A stretch of DNA of 64,000 nt from Brumimicrobium salinarum. GTDB lineage: Bacteria; Bacteroidota; Bacteroidia; Flavobacteriales_D; Crocinitomicaceae. Of this stretch, positions 18,093 through 27,418 are shown one piece after another (position 1 is the stretch's first letter; the number at the start of each line of letters is the position of its first letter). The stretch is from assembly GCF_002844555.1 (NCBI RefSeq), contig NZ_PJNI01000002.1, positions 224,671-288,670 on the forward strand, in the 5' to 3' direction. A program made the translations under genes and the position numbers. A model generated the notes under the pieces. It did no database searches and was not told the DNA's origin. It worked only from the letters and a program-made list of their open reading frames with translations.

Positions 18093-18776
18093 ATGACAGA
18101 AACACAAAACAAAGTAATAGGTGTACTAGGGGGATATGGACCTTATGCAACAGCTGATTTTTATCGATTAATTTTAGACGCTACTCCGGCTGAGAAAGAT
18201 TGGGATCATCCACATGTAGTTATTGATTCGAATCCAAAAATTCCAAGTCGAGCAAGAGCTTTTTTATATAATGAAGAATCACCGTTGAAGTATATGATTG
18301 AAGGAGTAAAACGATTAAAAAATGCAGGTGCTCATTTTTTTGTTTGTCCGTGTAACTCTGCGCATTATTTCATAAAGAAAGCCATAGACAAATTTGATCT
18401 TCCTTTTTTAGACATGACAGAAGTTGTTGTTAAAAAAGTTGTTGAATCAGGTAAAAAGAAAATAGGTGTCATTGGTTCGGAAGTAACAGTTGAAGGAAAG
18501 GTTTATGATCATATTTTAGCTAAAAATAAAATAGAAACAGTTCATGTAAATGATTTATCCAAGGTTAGAAAAATCATCGAACATGGTAAACATAACAAAG
18601 ATCTAGAAGAAGGAAAAACTTTGCTGAGGGAGCTTATTGAAGAATTGAAAAACAAAGGAGCTGAAGGAATTATTTATGCATGTACAGAATTACCAATTGT
18701 TTTACCATCAGAAGAAGTAGATTTTCTTATTTTTGATACCAGTAAAATTTTAGCGCAAAGCGCAACCTATTATTAA
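18093..18776 (+). CDS. Aspartate/glutamate racemase family protein
   Basis: A 227-residue protein with both catalytic cysteines of the Asp/Glu racemase superfamily: Cys87 in PCNSAH and Cys197 in ACTELP. The opening GVLGGYGPYATADFY fits the YgeA/aspartate racemase branch. It should interconvert L and D amino acids, probably aspartate or glutamate, in the cytoplasm. Placed in a surface-glycan cassette, it may provide a D-amino acid substituent (inference). Confidence 0.85.
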   Translation: MTETQNKVIGVLGGYGPYATADFYRLILDATPAEKDWDHPHVVIDSNPKIPSRARAFLYNEESPLKYMIEGVKRLKNAGAHFFVCPCNSAHYFIKKAIDKFDLPFLDMTEVVVKKVVESGKKKIGVIGSEVTVEGKVYDHILAKNKIETVHVNDLSKVRKIIEHGKHNKDLEEGKTLLRELIEELKNKGAEGIIYACTELPIVLPSEEVDFLIFDTSKILAQSATYY

Positions 18777-18797
18777 ATAATAATTAACAGTAATTAA

Positions 18798-19421
18798 ATG
18801 TCAAATAGCGAGAAATATTGGGAGAGAATGTCTAAAAATATTAGAGATCAATCACAAACTTATAATAAGCATTCAGACATCTCGTCCAAAGATGCTTCTT
18901 TTGTAAAAAAATATCTTTCAAAAACGGATAACATTCTTGATATTGGCAGTGGTTCTGGTGCTGTTACAAATAAATTACTTGAACATGTTAATCATGTTAC
19001 CGCAGTTGAAACTTTCAGAGGTTTAAGTGAATTTATCAACAAAGGAGAAAATATTATTGTAATTAATGCAAAAATTGAAGGATTTTATATTCACAAACAA
19101 TTTGATGCAGTTATTTCAACCGGGGTGTTACAGTTCTTTAAAAAAATTGATGCCGAGGATATTTATACCAATATATACGAAATGGTCAAACCTGGAGGTC
19201 TTTTTATCATGCGATTACACTGCGGATTAAAAGAAACCGTTGTCATCAACCATTCTAAAGAATTAGACCAAGAGTACTTTGCTGAATTCAGACAAGTAGA
19301 TGAGGAGAAAAAATTATTAGAACAAATTGGTTTTTCAGAGGTTCAAATAATTGATGAAGCTCCAGAGGAATTGAATGTGTACGACAACACCCGCCACTTT
19401 ATGTTTGTTTGCAAAAAATAA
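18798..19421 (+). CDS. Class I SAM-dependent methyltransferase
   Basis: A 207-residue protein with SAM-binding motif I LDIGSGSG (47-54), an acidic residue in VTAVE after strand 2, and a motif-IV-like region DAVISTGVLQFF. The fold matches Methyltransf_11/25. The substrate cannot be read from sequence. Position 21 bases after the racemase and 5 bases before the HAD gene suggests it methylates a glycan or a glycan substituent. Confidence 0.8.
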   Translation: MSNSEKYWERMSKNIRDQSQTYNKHSDISSKDASFVKKYLSKTDNILDIGSGSGAVTNKLLEHVNHVTAVETFRGLSEFINKGENIIVINAKIEGFYIHKQFDAVISTGVLQFFKKIDAEDIYTNIYEMVKPGGLFIMRLHCGLKETVVINHSKELDQEYFAEFRQVDEEKKLLEQIGFSEVQIIDEAPEELNVYDNTRHFMFVCKK

Positions 19422-19426
19422 TTATT

Positions 19427-20032
19427 ATGAAAACTGCATTTTGTTTTGACCTAGATGGAACAGTAACCAAACAAGAGATTTTACCTTTAATATCGAAAGA
19501 GGTTGAATTACATGAGGAAATAAGTTTACTCACACAACTTACACTTGATGGTTTAATAGCATTTCAAACATCTTTTAAATTAAGAGTTAAATTGCTTTCA
19601 ACAATTCCAATAAGTAAAGTAGCAGAAGTTGTCGACAAGGTTATTCTCGATGAAAACATAGTGAAATTTATTCACGAGAATAAAGAAAATTGTTTTATCG
19701 TCACTGGAAATCTTGATGTTTGGGTCAAAAATATTATAGAAACAAAACTTCAATGTAAGTTCTACTCTTCTGTCGCTGAATTTCAAGGTGACCAATTAAC
19801 AGGCATTACTAAAGTCTTAGATAAAGCACATGCGATTAAAGAAATACGTAAAGATTATGATCGAATTATAGCCATTGGAGATAGTATGAACGATTGTAGC
19901 ATGTTTCAAAAAGCAGATATTGGAATAGCTTATGGAGGAACCCATAATCCGGTGAATTCACTTGTTAAACTATCCAACTTTGTTACATTTGATGCTCAAT
20001 CATTGACTAGAACTTTACAAAACTATAAATAA
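19427..20032 (+). CDS. HAD-family phosphatase, SerB-like
   Basis: A 201-residue haloacid-dehalogenase phosphatase: motif I DLDGT (Asp8 and Asp10), motif II VTGN (~92-95), and motif III/IV GDSMND (Asp152, Asp156). The cap is the small helical C1 type of phosphoserine-phosphatase relatives. I use ATG 19427, which gives MKTAFCFDLDGT; an upstream start at 19409 lies inside the methyltransferase. It shares its last base with the start of the nucleotidyltransferase gene, so the two are probably coupled. Its substrate is likely an intermediate on the way to the nucleotide-activated group. Confidence 0.8.
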   Translation: MKTAFCFDLDGTVTKQEILPLISKEVELHEEISLLTQLTLDGLIAFQTSFKLRVKLLSTIPISKVAEVVDKVILDENIVKFIHENKENCFIVTGNLDVWVKNIIETKLQCKFYSSVAEFQGDQLTGITKVLDKAHAIKEIRKDYDRIIAIGDSMNDCSMFQKADIGIAYGGTHNPVNSLVKLSNFVTFDAQSLTRTLQNYK

Positions 20033-20676
20033 TGAAAATTAAAAATGCAGTGATCTGCGCCGCTGGATTAGGAAGTAGATTAGGTCTTGACACCCCAAAG
20101 TGTTTAGTGAAATTAGGAAAACATCGCCTTATTTATTATCTGCTAGATATATTAAAAGATGTAGAAAATGTTAGAATCGTTGTTGGATTTAAAGAAGAAG
20201 AGGTAATTGCATATGTCAAAAATATCCGAGAAGATGTTGTATTCGTAAGGAATCCAGATTATAGCACTACTTCAAACTCTTATAGTCTTTACTTAGGTTC
20301 TCATGATTTGGATGAACCATTTATTAGTATAGATGGAGATATGATTATTGATCATGATAATTTTAAAAATTTTGTTGATGCAATAGATGTAAATGAAGAC
20401 TTAATTGCTGTCACAAAAGCTAAAACCGAAGACGCTGTTTTTGCAAAAGTCAATGAAACTAATTTTATTACAGAATTTAGTAGAAAACCAATCAGTAAAT
20501 ATGAGTGGTCGGGCGTTGCTTATTTTGCCAACTTTAAAGTTAGTAAAAATGGAAAGTATGTGTATCAAGAAATTGAACCAAACCTACCTGTAAAAGCAGT
20601 AGAAATGGAATGTTGGGAAATTGATACACCGGGTGACTTGGATTTAGTGATGAATGAAGTTTCTCATATATTTTAA
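20032..20676 (+). CDS. LicC-like nucleotidyltransferase
   Basis: A 214-residue NTP transferase with the nucleotide loop AAGLGSRLG (10-18), the PKCLV motif with Lys23, and metal-binding Asp in SIDGDMII. It is closest in form to phosphocholine cytidylyltransferases (LicC) and other phospho-compound NTases. It would activate a phosphorylated small molecule as a CDP derivative for the LicD-like enzyme encoded 9 bases downstream. No choline kinase or choline permease accompanies it, so choline as substrate is not supported. Confidence 0.78.
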   Translation: MKIKNAVICAAGLGSRLGLDTPKCLVKLGKHRLIYYLLDILKDVENVRIVVGFKEEEVIAYVKNIREDVVFVRNPDYSTTSNSYSLYLGSHDLDEPFISIDGDMIIDHDNFKNFVDAIDVNEDLIAVTKAKTEDAVFAKVNETNFITEFSRKPISKYEWSGVAYFANFKVSKNGKYVYQEIEPNLPVKAVEMECWEIDTPGDLDLVMNEVSHIF

Positions 20677-20685
20677 GAAAAGAAG

Positions 20686-21585
20686 ATGAATATTGAAGCT
20701 ATTCAAAAATCCCAAAGCGCTCTCTTGTCGATGGCTATTGATATTGATAAGCTTTGTAGGAAACACGGTATAACCTACTGGATCGATGGAGGTACAACGT
20801 TAGGAGCTGTAAGGAATGGTGGTTTTATACCCTGGGATGATGACTTAGATTTTTGTTTTCTTGTTGATGATTTTCATCGATTAAGGAAAGCCATCAAAAA
20901 AGAATTGATTCCTAACAATCCAAAATATATTTTATACAATGACCACCGCCCATTTCCTCATTATTCGGAATATCTTGCAGATACTAGTATAGTTAAGAAT
21001 AACTTTTATCCTGTAAAAATTGATTTACTAAAAGTCAAAGCCATTCCGAACACCCCGGAGGCCATACAGAAAGATAAAGATTGGGTAAATATGCTTTCTT
21101 TTCTATTTAATAAGATAGATGAATTAAAGGTTAAAGATCAAAACTTCATTCAAAAACACCTTTATTCAGGTAGTTTTCTATTTCGCAGAGAACGTTTTAA
21201 TGAACAATTTATTAAATACATTGATAGCCTCAATGAAGTAAATGAGCATAAGCTATTCTGCTATCCTTACAACGATATGTATGTTGCAAAAACACGTGAA
21301 TATTACACTTATGACGATATTTTCCCTGTTCAAGAAATTGAGTTTGAAGGAATAAAATTTTATGCGCCAAATAATACAAAGTCATATCTTACAAAACTGT
21401 ACGGTAAAAACTATATGAGTCCCCCGCCAATTGAAAAACAAGTTTCTTTATCAAAATCACTTGGTAAATCACCATTTCCAAGGTGGTTGAGTAAATTTAA
21501 TATTTGGCTCCTCTACTATTTAAAAGCGATTAAGAATAGCTTTACAATTATTGGGAAAATAAAAAGAAAAGTAACTAAGAAATAA
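20686..21585 (+). CDS. LicD family phosphotransferase
   Basis: A 299-residue protein with the LicD/fukutin signature: WIDGGTTLGAVR (~32-43), FIPWDDDLDF (47-56) whose Asp residues bind metal, and LTKLYGKNY late in the protein. LicD enzymes move a phospho-alcohol (phosphocholine in Haemophilus and Streptococcus) from a CDP carrier to a glycan. With the LicC-like gene it forms an activation-transfer pair. It is the last gene of the cassette and its stop is one base from the convergent FMN reductase gene. Confidence 0.87.
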   Translation: MNIEAIQKSQSALLSMAIDIDKLCRKHGITYWIDGGTTLGAVRNGGFIPWDDDLDFCFLVDDFHRLRKAIKKELIPNNPKYILYNDHRPFPHYSEYLADTSIVKNNFYPVKIDLLKVKAIPNTPEAIQKDKDWVNMLSFLFNKIDELKVKDQNFIQKHLYSGSFLFRRERFNEQFIKYIDSLNEVNEHKLFCYPYNDMYVAKTREYYTYDDIFPVQEIEFEGIKFYAPNNTKSYLTKLYGKNYMSPPPIEKQVSLSKSLGKSPFPRWLSKFNIWLLYYLKAIKNSFTIIGKIKRKVTKK

Positions 21586-21586
21586 G

Positions 21587-22096
21587 TCATAACATTTCAA
21601 TTGCTTCTTTAACTATAGATCTCAGATCTTCAGAAAGCAACATAGATTCCTTTTCGATTGAAACATCCGTTTTGTAAAGCGACATTTCAACTGCCACGTG
21701 TGCTTTCATCGTCTTCAACGAAAATAATAAAGATTGCATTGCATATTTTCCTCTTGGCTCTTGCGGTGTAAAAGTAATTGGTAAAACAGGTTTGTGCTCA
21801 AATTCACCAGAATGTGTGCACCACTCTAACATGTTCTTGAGAACAGCAGGAATGTTATGGGTATATTCTGGTGTTGAAATAATGACAGCATCAGCTTCTG
21901 TAAGAAGATTTTTGAATTCTTTTACGGGTGATGGCACACCTTTGTCAAGTTTTTCTGGGGTAAATAACGGAAAATCGGCCAAATCATTAAAGTAGATAAA
22001 GTCGTGCTGATCTTCAAACATCTCCCCTATTGCGGAAAGTAACAATAAATTTGAACTCTTTTTACGGGCTGATCCCGAAATCATTAATATTTTCAT
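21587..22096 (-). CDS. NADPH-dependent FMN reductase family protein
   Basis: A 169-residue flavodoxin-fold protein with the phosphate-binding SGSARKKSSN and the flavin motif PEYTHNIPAVLKNMLEW. Such enzymes reduce FMN, quinones, chromate or azo dyes with NAD(P)H. I start at 22096 (MKILMISGS). The frame upstream to 22147 adds 17 residues not seen in the family. Confidence 0.85.
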   Translation of the reverse strand: MKILMISGSARKKSSNLLLLSAIGEMFEDQHDFIYFNDLADFPLFTPEKLDKGVPSPVKEFKNLLTEADAVIISTPEYTHNIPAVLKNMLEWCTHSGEFEHKPVLPITFTPQEPRGKYAMQSLLFSLKTMKAHVAVEMSLYKTDVSIEKESMLLSEDLRSIVKEAIEML

Positions 22097-22364
22097 TTTA
22101 TTCTTTTTGAAGACTTGATCGAATGTAAAACGAATGAGGTAATTCACAAAATTTAAGCATGAAATTCTTCTTAGTTAAGTCTTTTTTGATCTACAAAGAC
22201 ATAAAATGCTATTAATTCTGCTCTCTACATTTTAAAACAATGTAATGAAATTAAAAAACTTTGTAAAGTGAAAATTGAAATCCATTTTGAGCATAAAGTT
22301 TCAAACGTAATTGAATTAAATCTCAAAAAAGTTCATAGCTTTACATTTCGTAATTATAGTAGAT

Positions 22365-23189
22365 ATGAAGCTTACAAATCACATTTATAAAGGTGCAAAT
22401 GAACGAGAATCATTAATTGATTTTCAAGAACCCGAGGGTTTCGATTATAAGAATATAATCATTTTTGTTCATGGTTATAAAGGTTATAAAGATTGGGGAG
22501 CTTGGAATCTTGTGCAAGACTATTTTGTTAAAGGCGGATATGCATTCTGTAAATTTAATATGAGTCATAATGGAGGAACAACAGATGAGCCTATCGATTT
22601 CCCTGATTTAGATGCATTTTCACGGAATCGATACACCTATGAATTAACTGACTTAGAAAGCGTACTTGCATGGATTGAAGAAAAAATTGATATTTCCGAT
22701 AAAAATATTCATTTGATTGGTCATAGTCGTGGTGGTGGAATTTCTTTACTGAAAGGTAATGACCCAAGAATTAAGTCAATAGTTACCTGGGCCAGTATTT
22801 CGGATATTGGTAGCCGATTTCCTCAAGGAGAAACTTTAGAAAAATGGAAAGAGAATGGTTCATATACCATCGAAAATGCGCGAACCAAACAAAAAATGCC
22901 TCATCAATACATCATGTACGAGGATTTTATAAAAAATAAGGATGTATTGAATATTGAATCAAAGGCAAAAGAGCTAAAGAAACCAGTGTTACACATTCAC
23001 GGTGATAATGACGATTCAGTTTCTATTACGGAGTCAGAATCTTTAAGCGTTTGGACAGAAGGGAAACTGATTGTTATTAATGAGGCAAATCATACCTTTG
23101 GCACCTATCAACCATTCGAGGCGAAGGAAATGCCTAATAAATTACATGAAGCCTGTGTTTTATCCCTTCAATTTTTTGAAAAGCTTTAA
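22365..23189 (+). CDS. Alpha/beta hydrolase
   Basis: A 274-residue hydrolase with oxyanion loop HGYKG (36-40), nucleophile elbow GHSRGG (Ser121), an acid in HGDNDD (Asp214-217) and His243 in ANHTFG. No signal peptide is present. The dienelactone hydrolase or prolyl-oligopeptidase-like group fits, but the substrate is unknown. A near-consensus -7 box (TACATTTC, 22342-22349) lies 15 nt before the ATG. Confidence 0.82.
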   Translation: MKLTNHIYKGANERESLIDFQEPEGFDYKNIIIFVHGYKGYKDWGAWNLVQDYFVKGGYAFCKFNMSHNGGTTDEPIDFPDLDAFSRNRYTYELTDLESVLAWIEEKIDISDKNIHLIGHSRGGGISLLKGNDPRIKSIVTWASISDIGSRFPQGETLEKWKENGSYTIENARTKQKMPHQYIMYEDFIKNKDVLNIESKAKELKKPVLHIHGDNDDSVSITESESLSVWTEGKLIVINEANHTFGTYQPFEAKEMPNKLHEACVLSLQFFEKL

Positions 23190-23281
23190 ACTTATATTAT
23201 TGATTTTAATGCTTATCGGTTACTTTTCCCGATAAATAGTGATCCAAAAATCAACAAGAAGGAAGTTTTTGTGTTTTTGCA

Positions 23282-23323
23282 TCAGGATGATCGACTCCCC
23301 CTCAATATTAGCAGTCATCCTGA
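23282..23323. repeat. Inverted repeat in the intergenic region
   Basis: TCAGGATGA (23282-23290) and TCATCCTGA (23315-23323) are perfect 9-bp inverted arms with 24 nt between. No T-run follows, so this is not a standard terminator. Confidence 0.5.
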
Positions 23324-23509
23324 CCTGGTTGTCTTTTGCTAAAACTACCGTATTTGTTAAAGATTAAAGTAGTATTTCTAATCTATATTGCAATTCAAGT
23401 TGTTAAAATGCTAAACGAAATTTTAAGAAACATTACCGAATATTTCTATAAAAGTTCATTAGATTATTTTAACTTTGGTAATTATACCATTGAAAATAAA
23501 AAAACAAAA

Positions 23510-24001
23510 ATGAAATTCACTTATTACATTATTTTAGGATTAATTTTCTTCTCGGCATGTATCAATAAAGAATCCGAAGTTAAAACGAAACAAGATGAGA
23601 CCAAGGAAAAGATTTCAGAGCAAGATAATACTATAACCACGACTAGTAATCCCAAAATCACACATCAATGGATTTTAATTAGCCGTACCAACACAGAAAA
23701 AGATAAAACTGTAATGTTTAATACAACTGCTCCATCTATTATTACGCAATTTGAGGAAAACGGTTTTTTTAGCACTTTTGATTATATTGAAATTGAAAAT
23801 GATGATAATACATCTCAAAAACTAGAACCGAGATCTTCTGGTCAGTGGGAGATTCATAACGATAACGAGTTAGTTATGCGTCACAATTTAAGCGATTCAG
23901 CTATTAACAATTCATACATTATATTAGAATTAAATGATGAGAATTTAATAATTAAAAATAGCGAAAAAGATATGATTGACACTTATAAAAAAAGAAATTA
24001 A
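23510..24001 (+). CDS. Lipoprotein with lipocalin-like domain
   Basis: A 163-residue protein with a lipoprotein signal ending LIFFSAC (lipid-modified Cys19). After a Lys/Glu/Thr linker comes a beta-rich domain (HQWILISRTN, then FEENGFF, GQWEIHN and LIIKN strands) like the lipocalin-like lipoproteins of Bacteroidota. The frame is open upstream to 23336, but the signal peptide fixes the start at 23510. Function unknown. Confidence 0.7.
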   Translation: MKFTYYIILGLIFFSACINKESEVKTKQDETKEKISEQDNTITTTSNPKITHQWILISRTNTEKDKTVMFNTTAPSIITQFEENGFFSTFDYIEIENDDNTSQKLEPRSSGQWEIHNDNELVMRHNLSDSAINNSYIILELNDENLIIKNSEKDMIDTYKKRN

Positions 24002-24012
24002 TTATTATCTAA

Positions 24013-24222
24013 ATGCTTGATCAAATACGACAACAAATAAGTAGATTATCAGCATTTCAAAAGTTTATACTTAGAATCGCTTACCCTATTTTTCTGTATG
24101 TTTTATTTTACTTTGTTTTGCATCGTTCATTTGATTTGCCAATTCAAAATATTCAACTATTTTTTGTGTTATTTTGGGCACTCATAGAATGGCAAATCTT
24201 TTTAAAGAAACCGAAAGTATAA
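24013..24222 (+). CDS. Small membrane protein (69 aa)
   Basis: Two hydrophobic helices (about 22-40 and 48-63) with a basic amphipathic start (RQQISRLSAFQKF) and a basic end (LKKPKV). It starts 11 bases after the lipoprotein stop, so the two are probably cotranscribed. The family is not recognised. Confidence 0.55.
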   Translation: MLDQIRQQISRLSAFQKFILRIAYPIFLYVLFYFVLHRSFDLPIQNIQLFFVLFWALIEWQIFLKKPKV

Positions 24223-24266
24223 ATTAGCATGTTATTGATTAATGCATCTTTTGAAAAATCTAAAGG

Positions 24267-26609
24267 TCATTTCACCAGTATTTTTCTAAAATCATCTATC
24301 TTTAAAAAGTAGGTTCCTGAAGGAAGACTATCTGTTAACAATTTTACTTTGTGGGGAGTCAGTTGGATCCCTTGAATCTTTATTAATGCGCCATATACAT
24401 TAAATAGTTGAACAGATTTGACATCCAACTCTTTTGTACTTTCTACAGTGAAGTTATGTTTAAAAGGATTAGGATAAACCGTAATCTTTCCTTTTTCTTT
24501 AAAAGATTCATCAACCATTAAAGGACCATTATCACTTATTAAAAAGTTATCAAATGCTGCATTTACAATATTATTTTCACTATAGTAATTTGAAGTCTGC
24601 ACAAACAATTGCATAGTTGATGAAGGAGTTATAAAGTCTTCAATTCTTTTTGAAACCCTTAACCACCGTCCTATCGTATTTTCATCATAACCTATTTTAT
24701 CAATTTCAACAAAATCTGATCCGTTAGAAATACCAATTCTAAGGGTGTCATTGAAAGGAATATGTCCATGATAATCAAAAAACCACCGGTCATAGTTCAA
24801 ATAGGGTTCAGTATAATTTAAAAGATCAAAAATAGGAGAAATAAGCACCACATCTCCTCCCATTACACTATTATCAGCACTATTTCCAGTAATAAAAGCG
24901 TGATTTCCACAATCAAATGGACTATCACTTATCGGAACAGAAGGGAATGTAGAGTCTTGTACTGTATAAGGAATTCCTCTTTCCCAAGCGCCTTGATCCG
25001 CTGATGATGTTGTAGACCAACCAAAATCAAAAGAAAAATCGTCAGAATAACCATTATTTAATTGCATAATTACTTCATTTGAGGTTGGTGACAAAACAGT
25101 AGTTATGCATTTGGATTGATATCCCCATTTCCCAGTATGAATTGTAAAAGTATCGCTATAGCTTAATTGTTGATTCACTTCACCTAAACCATTCGTAAAT
25201 AAATTAAATACTTGATCTTGATGTTTTATTTTAACCTGCGCATTCAGAATTGGGATGCTGTCTTCATCAACTACCTTTATCTTTACAGGGTATTGTGACA
25301 AAGGAACTAAATCAACATCATGCTGAATAAGGTTACCTGCAATAAGATTTATATTGATGTCCTGGGTTTCGTATCCGTATTTTTCATAACGTACTTGGTA
25401 GCTACCTGAAAAGGCTGTTCCTGTTTTATACGTGCCATCCGTTTTTGTTGACTCGATGGAAGGTGTATTTAATATTTTAACGGTAACACCTTGTATAGTA
25501 TTGCTTGTTGAAGCGTTTGAAACTGTTCCAACTAATTTTGCAGCTGCTCCATAGTTTTCTTTAAGAATAAATAAACCATGTTCAATATCAGTAACGAGAA
25601 TATGACCTGAATTAAAATAAGGATAAACACCCCAATTACCTGTTGTAAATTTTGCAGTTCCTGGATAGGTATCAAATCGCGCCACTTCTATCATGTTCTC
25701 TGGATCTGAGACATCGTGCACCACTACTCCATCAGCGTAATATGAAGTGATCAAATAATCACCTTTTACATGCGTATTGTGTGGAACAACCCCCGAATTA
25801 GGACTAGATTGTGTTCTATCTACCTCAAAAATATTCGTTGGATCTGAAATGTCGTACGCTGTTAAAAAACCACCACTGACTTCATCTGTTGTAAAAGCGT
25901 ACTCTTGATTGTTAGTGCACCAAATGTTGTGACTAAAACTCGAAGGTGTACCTTGCATTCCTAAAACTACAGGATTACTTTTATCTGTCATATCAACAAC
26001 CGTAAAAAAACCATCATTAATATGAGCGGCATAAAGTGTATCGTTTTCGACATATCCATCATGAATATACCAATTATCATAAACACCAACTTCTACGGGA
26101 CTCATAGGATCAGTAAAAAGATCTAGTATAATTGCTCCTCCGTTACCATAGTTAGAACCAAAGATATATCCATACCCCATTTCGTCGATAAAAATGTTGT
26201 GTGCTGTTTCCCACGGTCTACTATCTCCAAAATAATTTACAGATTGGGTAATCGTTCCATTGGGTAAAGGCGACAAATCAAGAATTAACAATCCATCTTC
26301 AGCCTCTGTGGTTATATAAACGTAATCGCCAAAGGTTTTAATGTCACGCCAAACACTCTCGGATGCAGAATGCCAGTAAACTTCTATGGGATTGGAAGGA
26401 TTTGAGATATCGACAATACTCACCCCTTTTGCAGCGCCTACAATGGCATATTCATTTCCTAATTCATCGGTATATCCCCAAACATCATTTAATTGTGTAT
26501 TGTGTAGCGAATTATAATCAAGGTGCGAAATAGAATCAATATGATGGTTTTGAGCGATTGTAGTTATAAAAGAAAAAAGGATCATACACCCTGTTAGTAC
26601 TTTACACAT
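24267..26609 (-). CDS. T9SS-secreted LVIVD-repeat (choice-of-anchor B) protein
   Basis: A 780-residue protein with a signal peptide (to ~19), then LVIVD repeats across ~30-350 (units such as GVSIVDISNPSNPIEV and FTVVDMTDKSNPVVL) that build a beta-propeller. A carboxypeptidase-regulatory-like beta-sandwich (~355-435) and a second Ig-like unit follow, then a ~170-residue carbohydrate-binding-like or MAM-like region. The end is a type A sorting domain (ITVYPNPF to KILVK). This matches choice-of-anchor B proteins. It should be exported by the type IX system; the ligand is unknown. Confidence 0.85.
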   Translation of the reverse strand: MCKVLTGCMILFSFITTIAQNHHIDSISHLDYNSLHNTQLNDVWGYTDELGNEYAIVGAAKGVSIVDISNPSNPIEVYWHSASESVWRDIKTFGDYVYITTEAEDGLLILDLSPLPNGTITQSVNYFGDSRPWETAHNIFIDEMGYGYIFGSNYGNGGAIILDLFTDPMSPVEVGVYDNWYIHDGYVENDTLYAAHINDGFFTVVDMTDKSNPVVLGMQGTPSSFSHNIWCTNNQEYAFTTDEVSGGFLTAYDISDPTNIFEVDRTQSSPNSGVVPHNTHVKGDYLITSYYADGVVVHDVSDPENMIEVARFDTYPGTAKFTTGNWGVYPYFNSGHILVTDIEHGLFILKENYGAAAKLVGTVSNASTSNTIQGVTVKILNTPSIESTKTDGTYKTGTAFSGSYQVRYEKYGYETQDININLIAGNLIQHDVDLVPLSQYPVKIKVVDEDSIPILNAQVKIKHQDQVFNLFTNGLGEVNQQLSYSDTFTIHTGKWGYQSKCITTVLSPTSNEVIMQLNNGYSDDFSFDFGWSTTSSADQGAWERGIPYTVQDSTFPSVPISDSPFDCGNHAFITGNSADNSVMGGDVVLISPIFDLLNYTEPYLNYDRWFFDYHGHIPFNDTLRIGISNGSDFVEIDKIGYDENTIGRWLRVSKRIEDFITPSSTMQLFVQTSNYYSENNIVNAAFDNFLISDNGPLMVDESFKEKGKITVYPNPFKHNFTVESTKELDVKSVQLFNVYGALIKIQGIQLTPHKVKLLTDSLPSGTYFLKIDDFRKILVK

Positions 26610-26651
26610 ATAATTATTTTTCGAAACTGAAATACTTTATCTTATGTGAAA

Positions 26652-27416
26652 TTACATTATTTTTTTGAATTCGCTAAATCCTATAAACTCAACATTTTTG
26701 TATTTATCATTTAATGTTTCAAAGTGAGATTTAGCTGTATTTGTTTTAACAGCAGGATGAACCACTATAATGTTAAAGGAATTAAGTTGGCTATTCAATA
26801 AATCAATAATAAAAATTTTCTTTTTCAAACTCGATTCGTTTAGATTAAAATCAACACCGAGTACAACTTTTTGCCGCTTAGATTGAACCAAATCTAGCTT
26901 AACATCTAATTGTATTTCTTCGTTTATTTCATGAATAGGAACTTGTTTTTGCCACTCACTGAAACGATTAGAGGTATAAAAAGCTTTCCATTTAAGATGG
27001 AAATGTGTTTTTTTTCTTTTGTTAGGCTTTTTTGATGCACCTAAAAAAGAAGTTGATAAGACCTTAAAAAAATCAGCGTTTAACCATTCATTAATTGTTG
27101 TTGGTTCACTATAAACAATTGCGTTTTTTGTTTTCTTTGATAATTCTTCAATTTGGTCTTTAGAAAACACAGGATCAAATAATCGTAAACCTGTTGCGTT
27201 TGTTCGGTGCTTATTGACTTTTTCTGATAATGCCTTAAAATGTCTTTTAACAGAAAGAAAAGTATTGGGATGCAGTATTTTTTTTAATAAATCGAGGCGT
27301 GATTTGGAGAAATATATAAATGGGCCTTCTCCTCCTCCAGCTAAAATTCCAACGCTAATCATTTCATCTGTTAAGGCGTTTGTTTTGTAATATATTATAG
27401 TGTAAAACGATTCCAT
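26652..27416 (-). CDS. Unknown protein, possibly DUF3037-like
   Basis: A 254-residue soluble protein. Its start (YTIIYYKTNALTDEMISVGIL) resembles the opening of DUF3037 proteins, where a short beta-alpha domain begins with a Y-x-x-x-Y-x-P-x-x-x-x-E-x-x-N-V-G pattern. The match is by pattern only. The rest is Lys-rich, with a beta-strand-rich C-terminal half (VVLGVDFNLNE, IIVVHPAVKTN). It lies two bases after the next unknown gene and is last in a three-gene unit with pcm. Confidence 0.5.
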   Translation of the reverse strand: MESFYTIIYYKTNALTDEMISVGILAGGGEGPFIYFSKSRLDLLKKILHPNTFLSVKRHFKALSEKVNKHRTNATGLRLFDPVFSKDQIEELSKKTKNAIVYSEPTTINEWLNADFFKVLSTSFLGASKKPNKRKKTHFHLKWKAFYTSNRFSEWQKQVPIHEINEEIQLDVKLDLVQSKRQKVVLGVDFNLNESSLKKKIFIIDLLNSQLNSFNIIVVHPAVKTNTAKSHFETLNDKYKNVEFIGFSEFKKIM

Positions 27417-27418
27417 GA

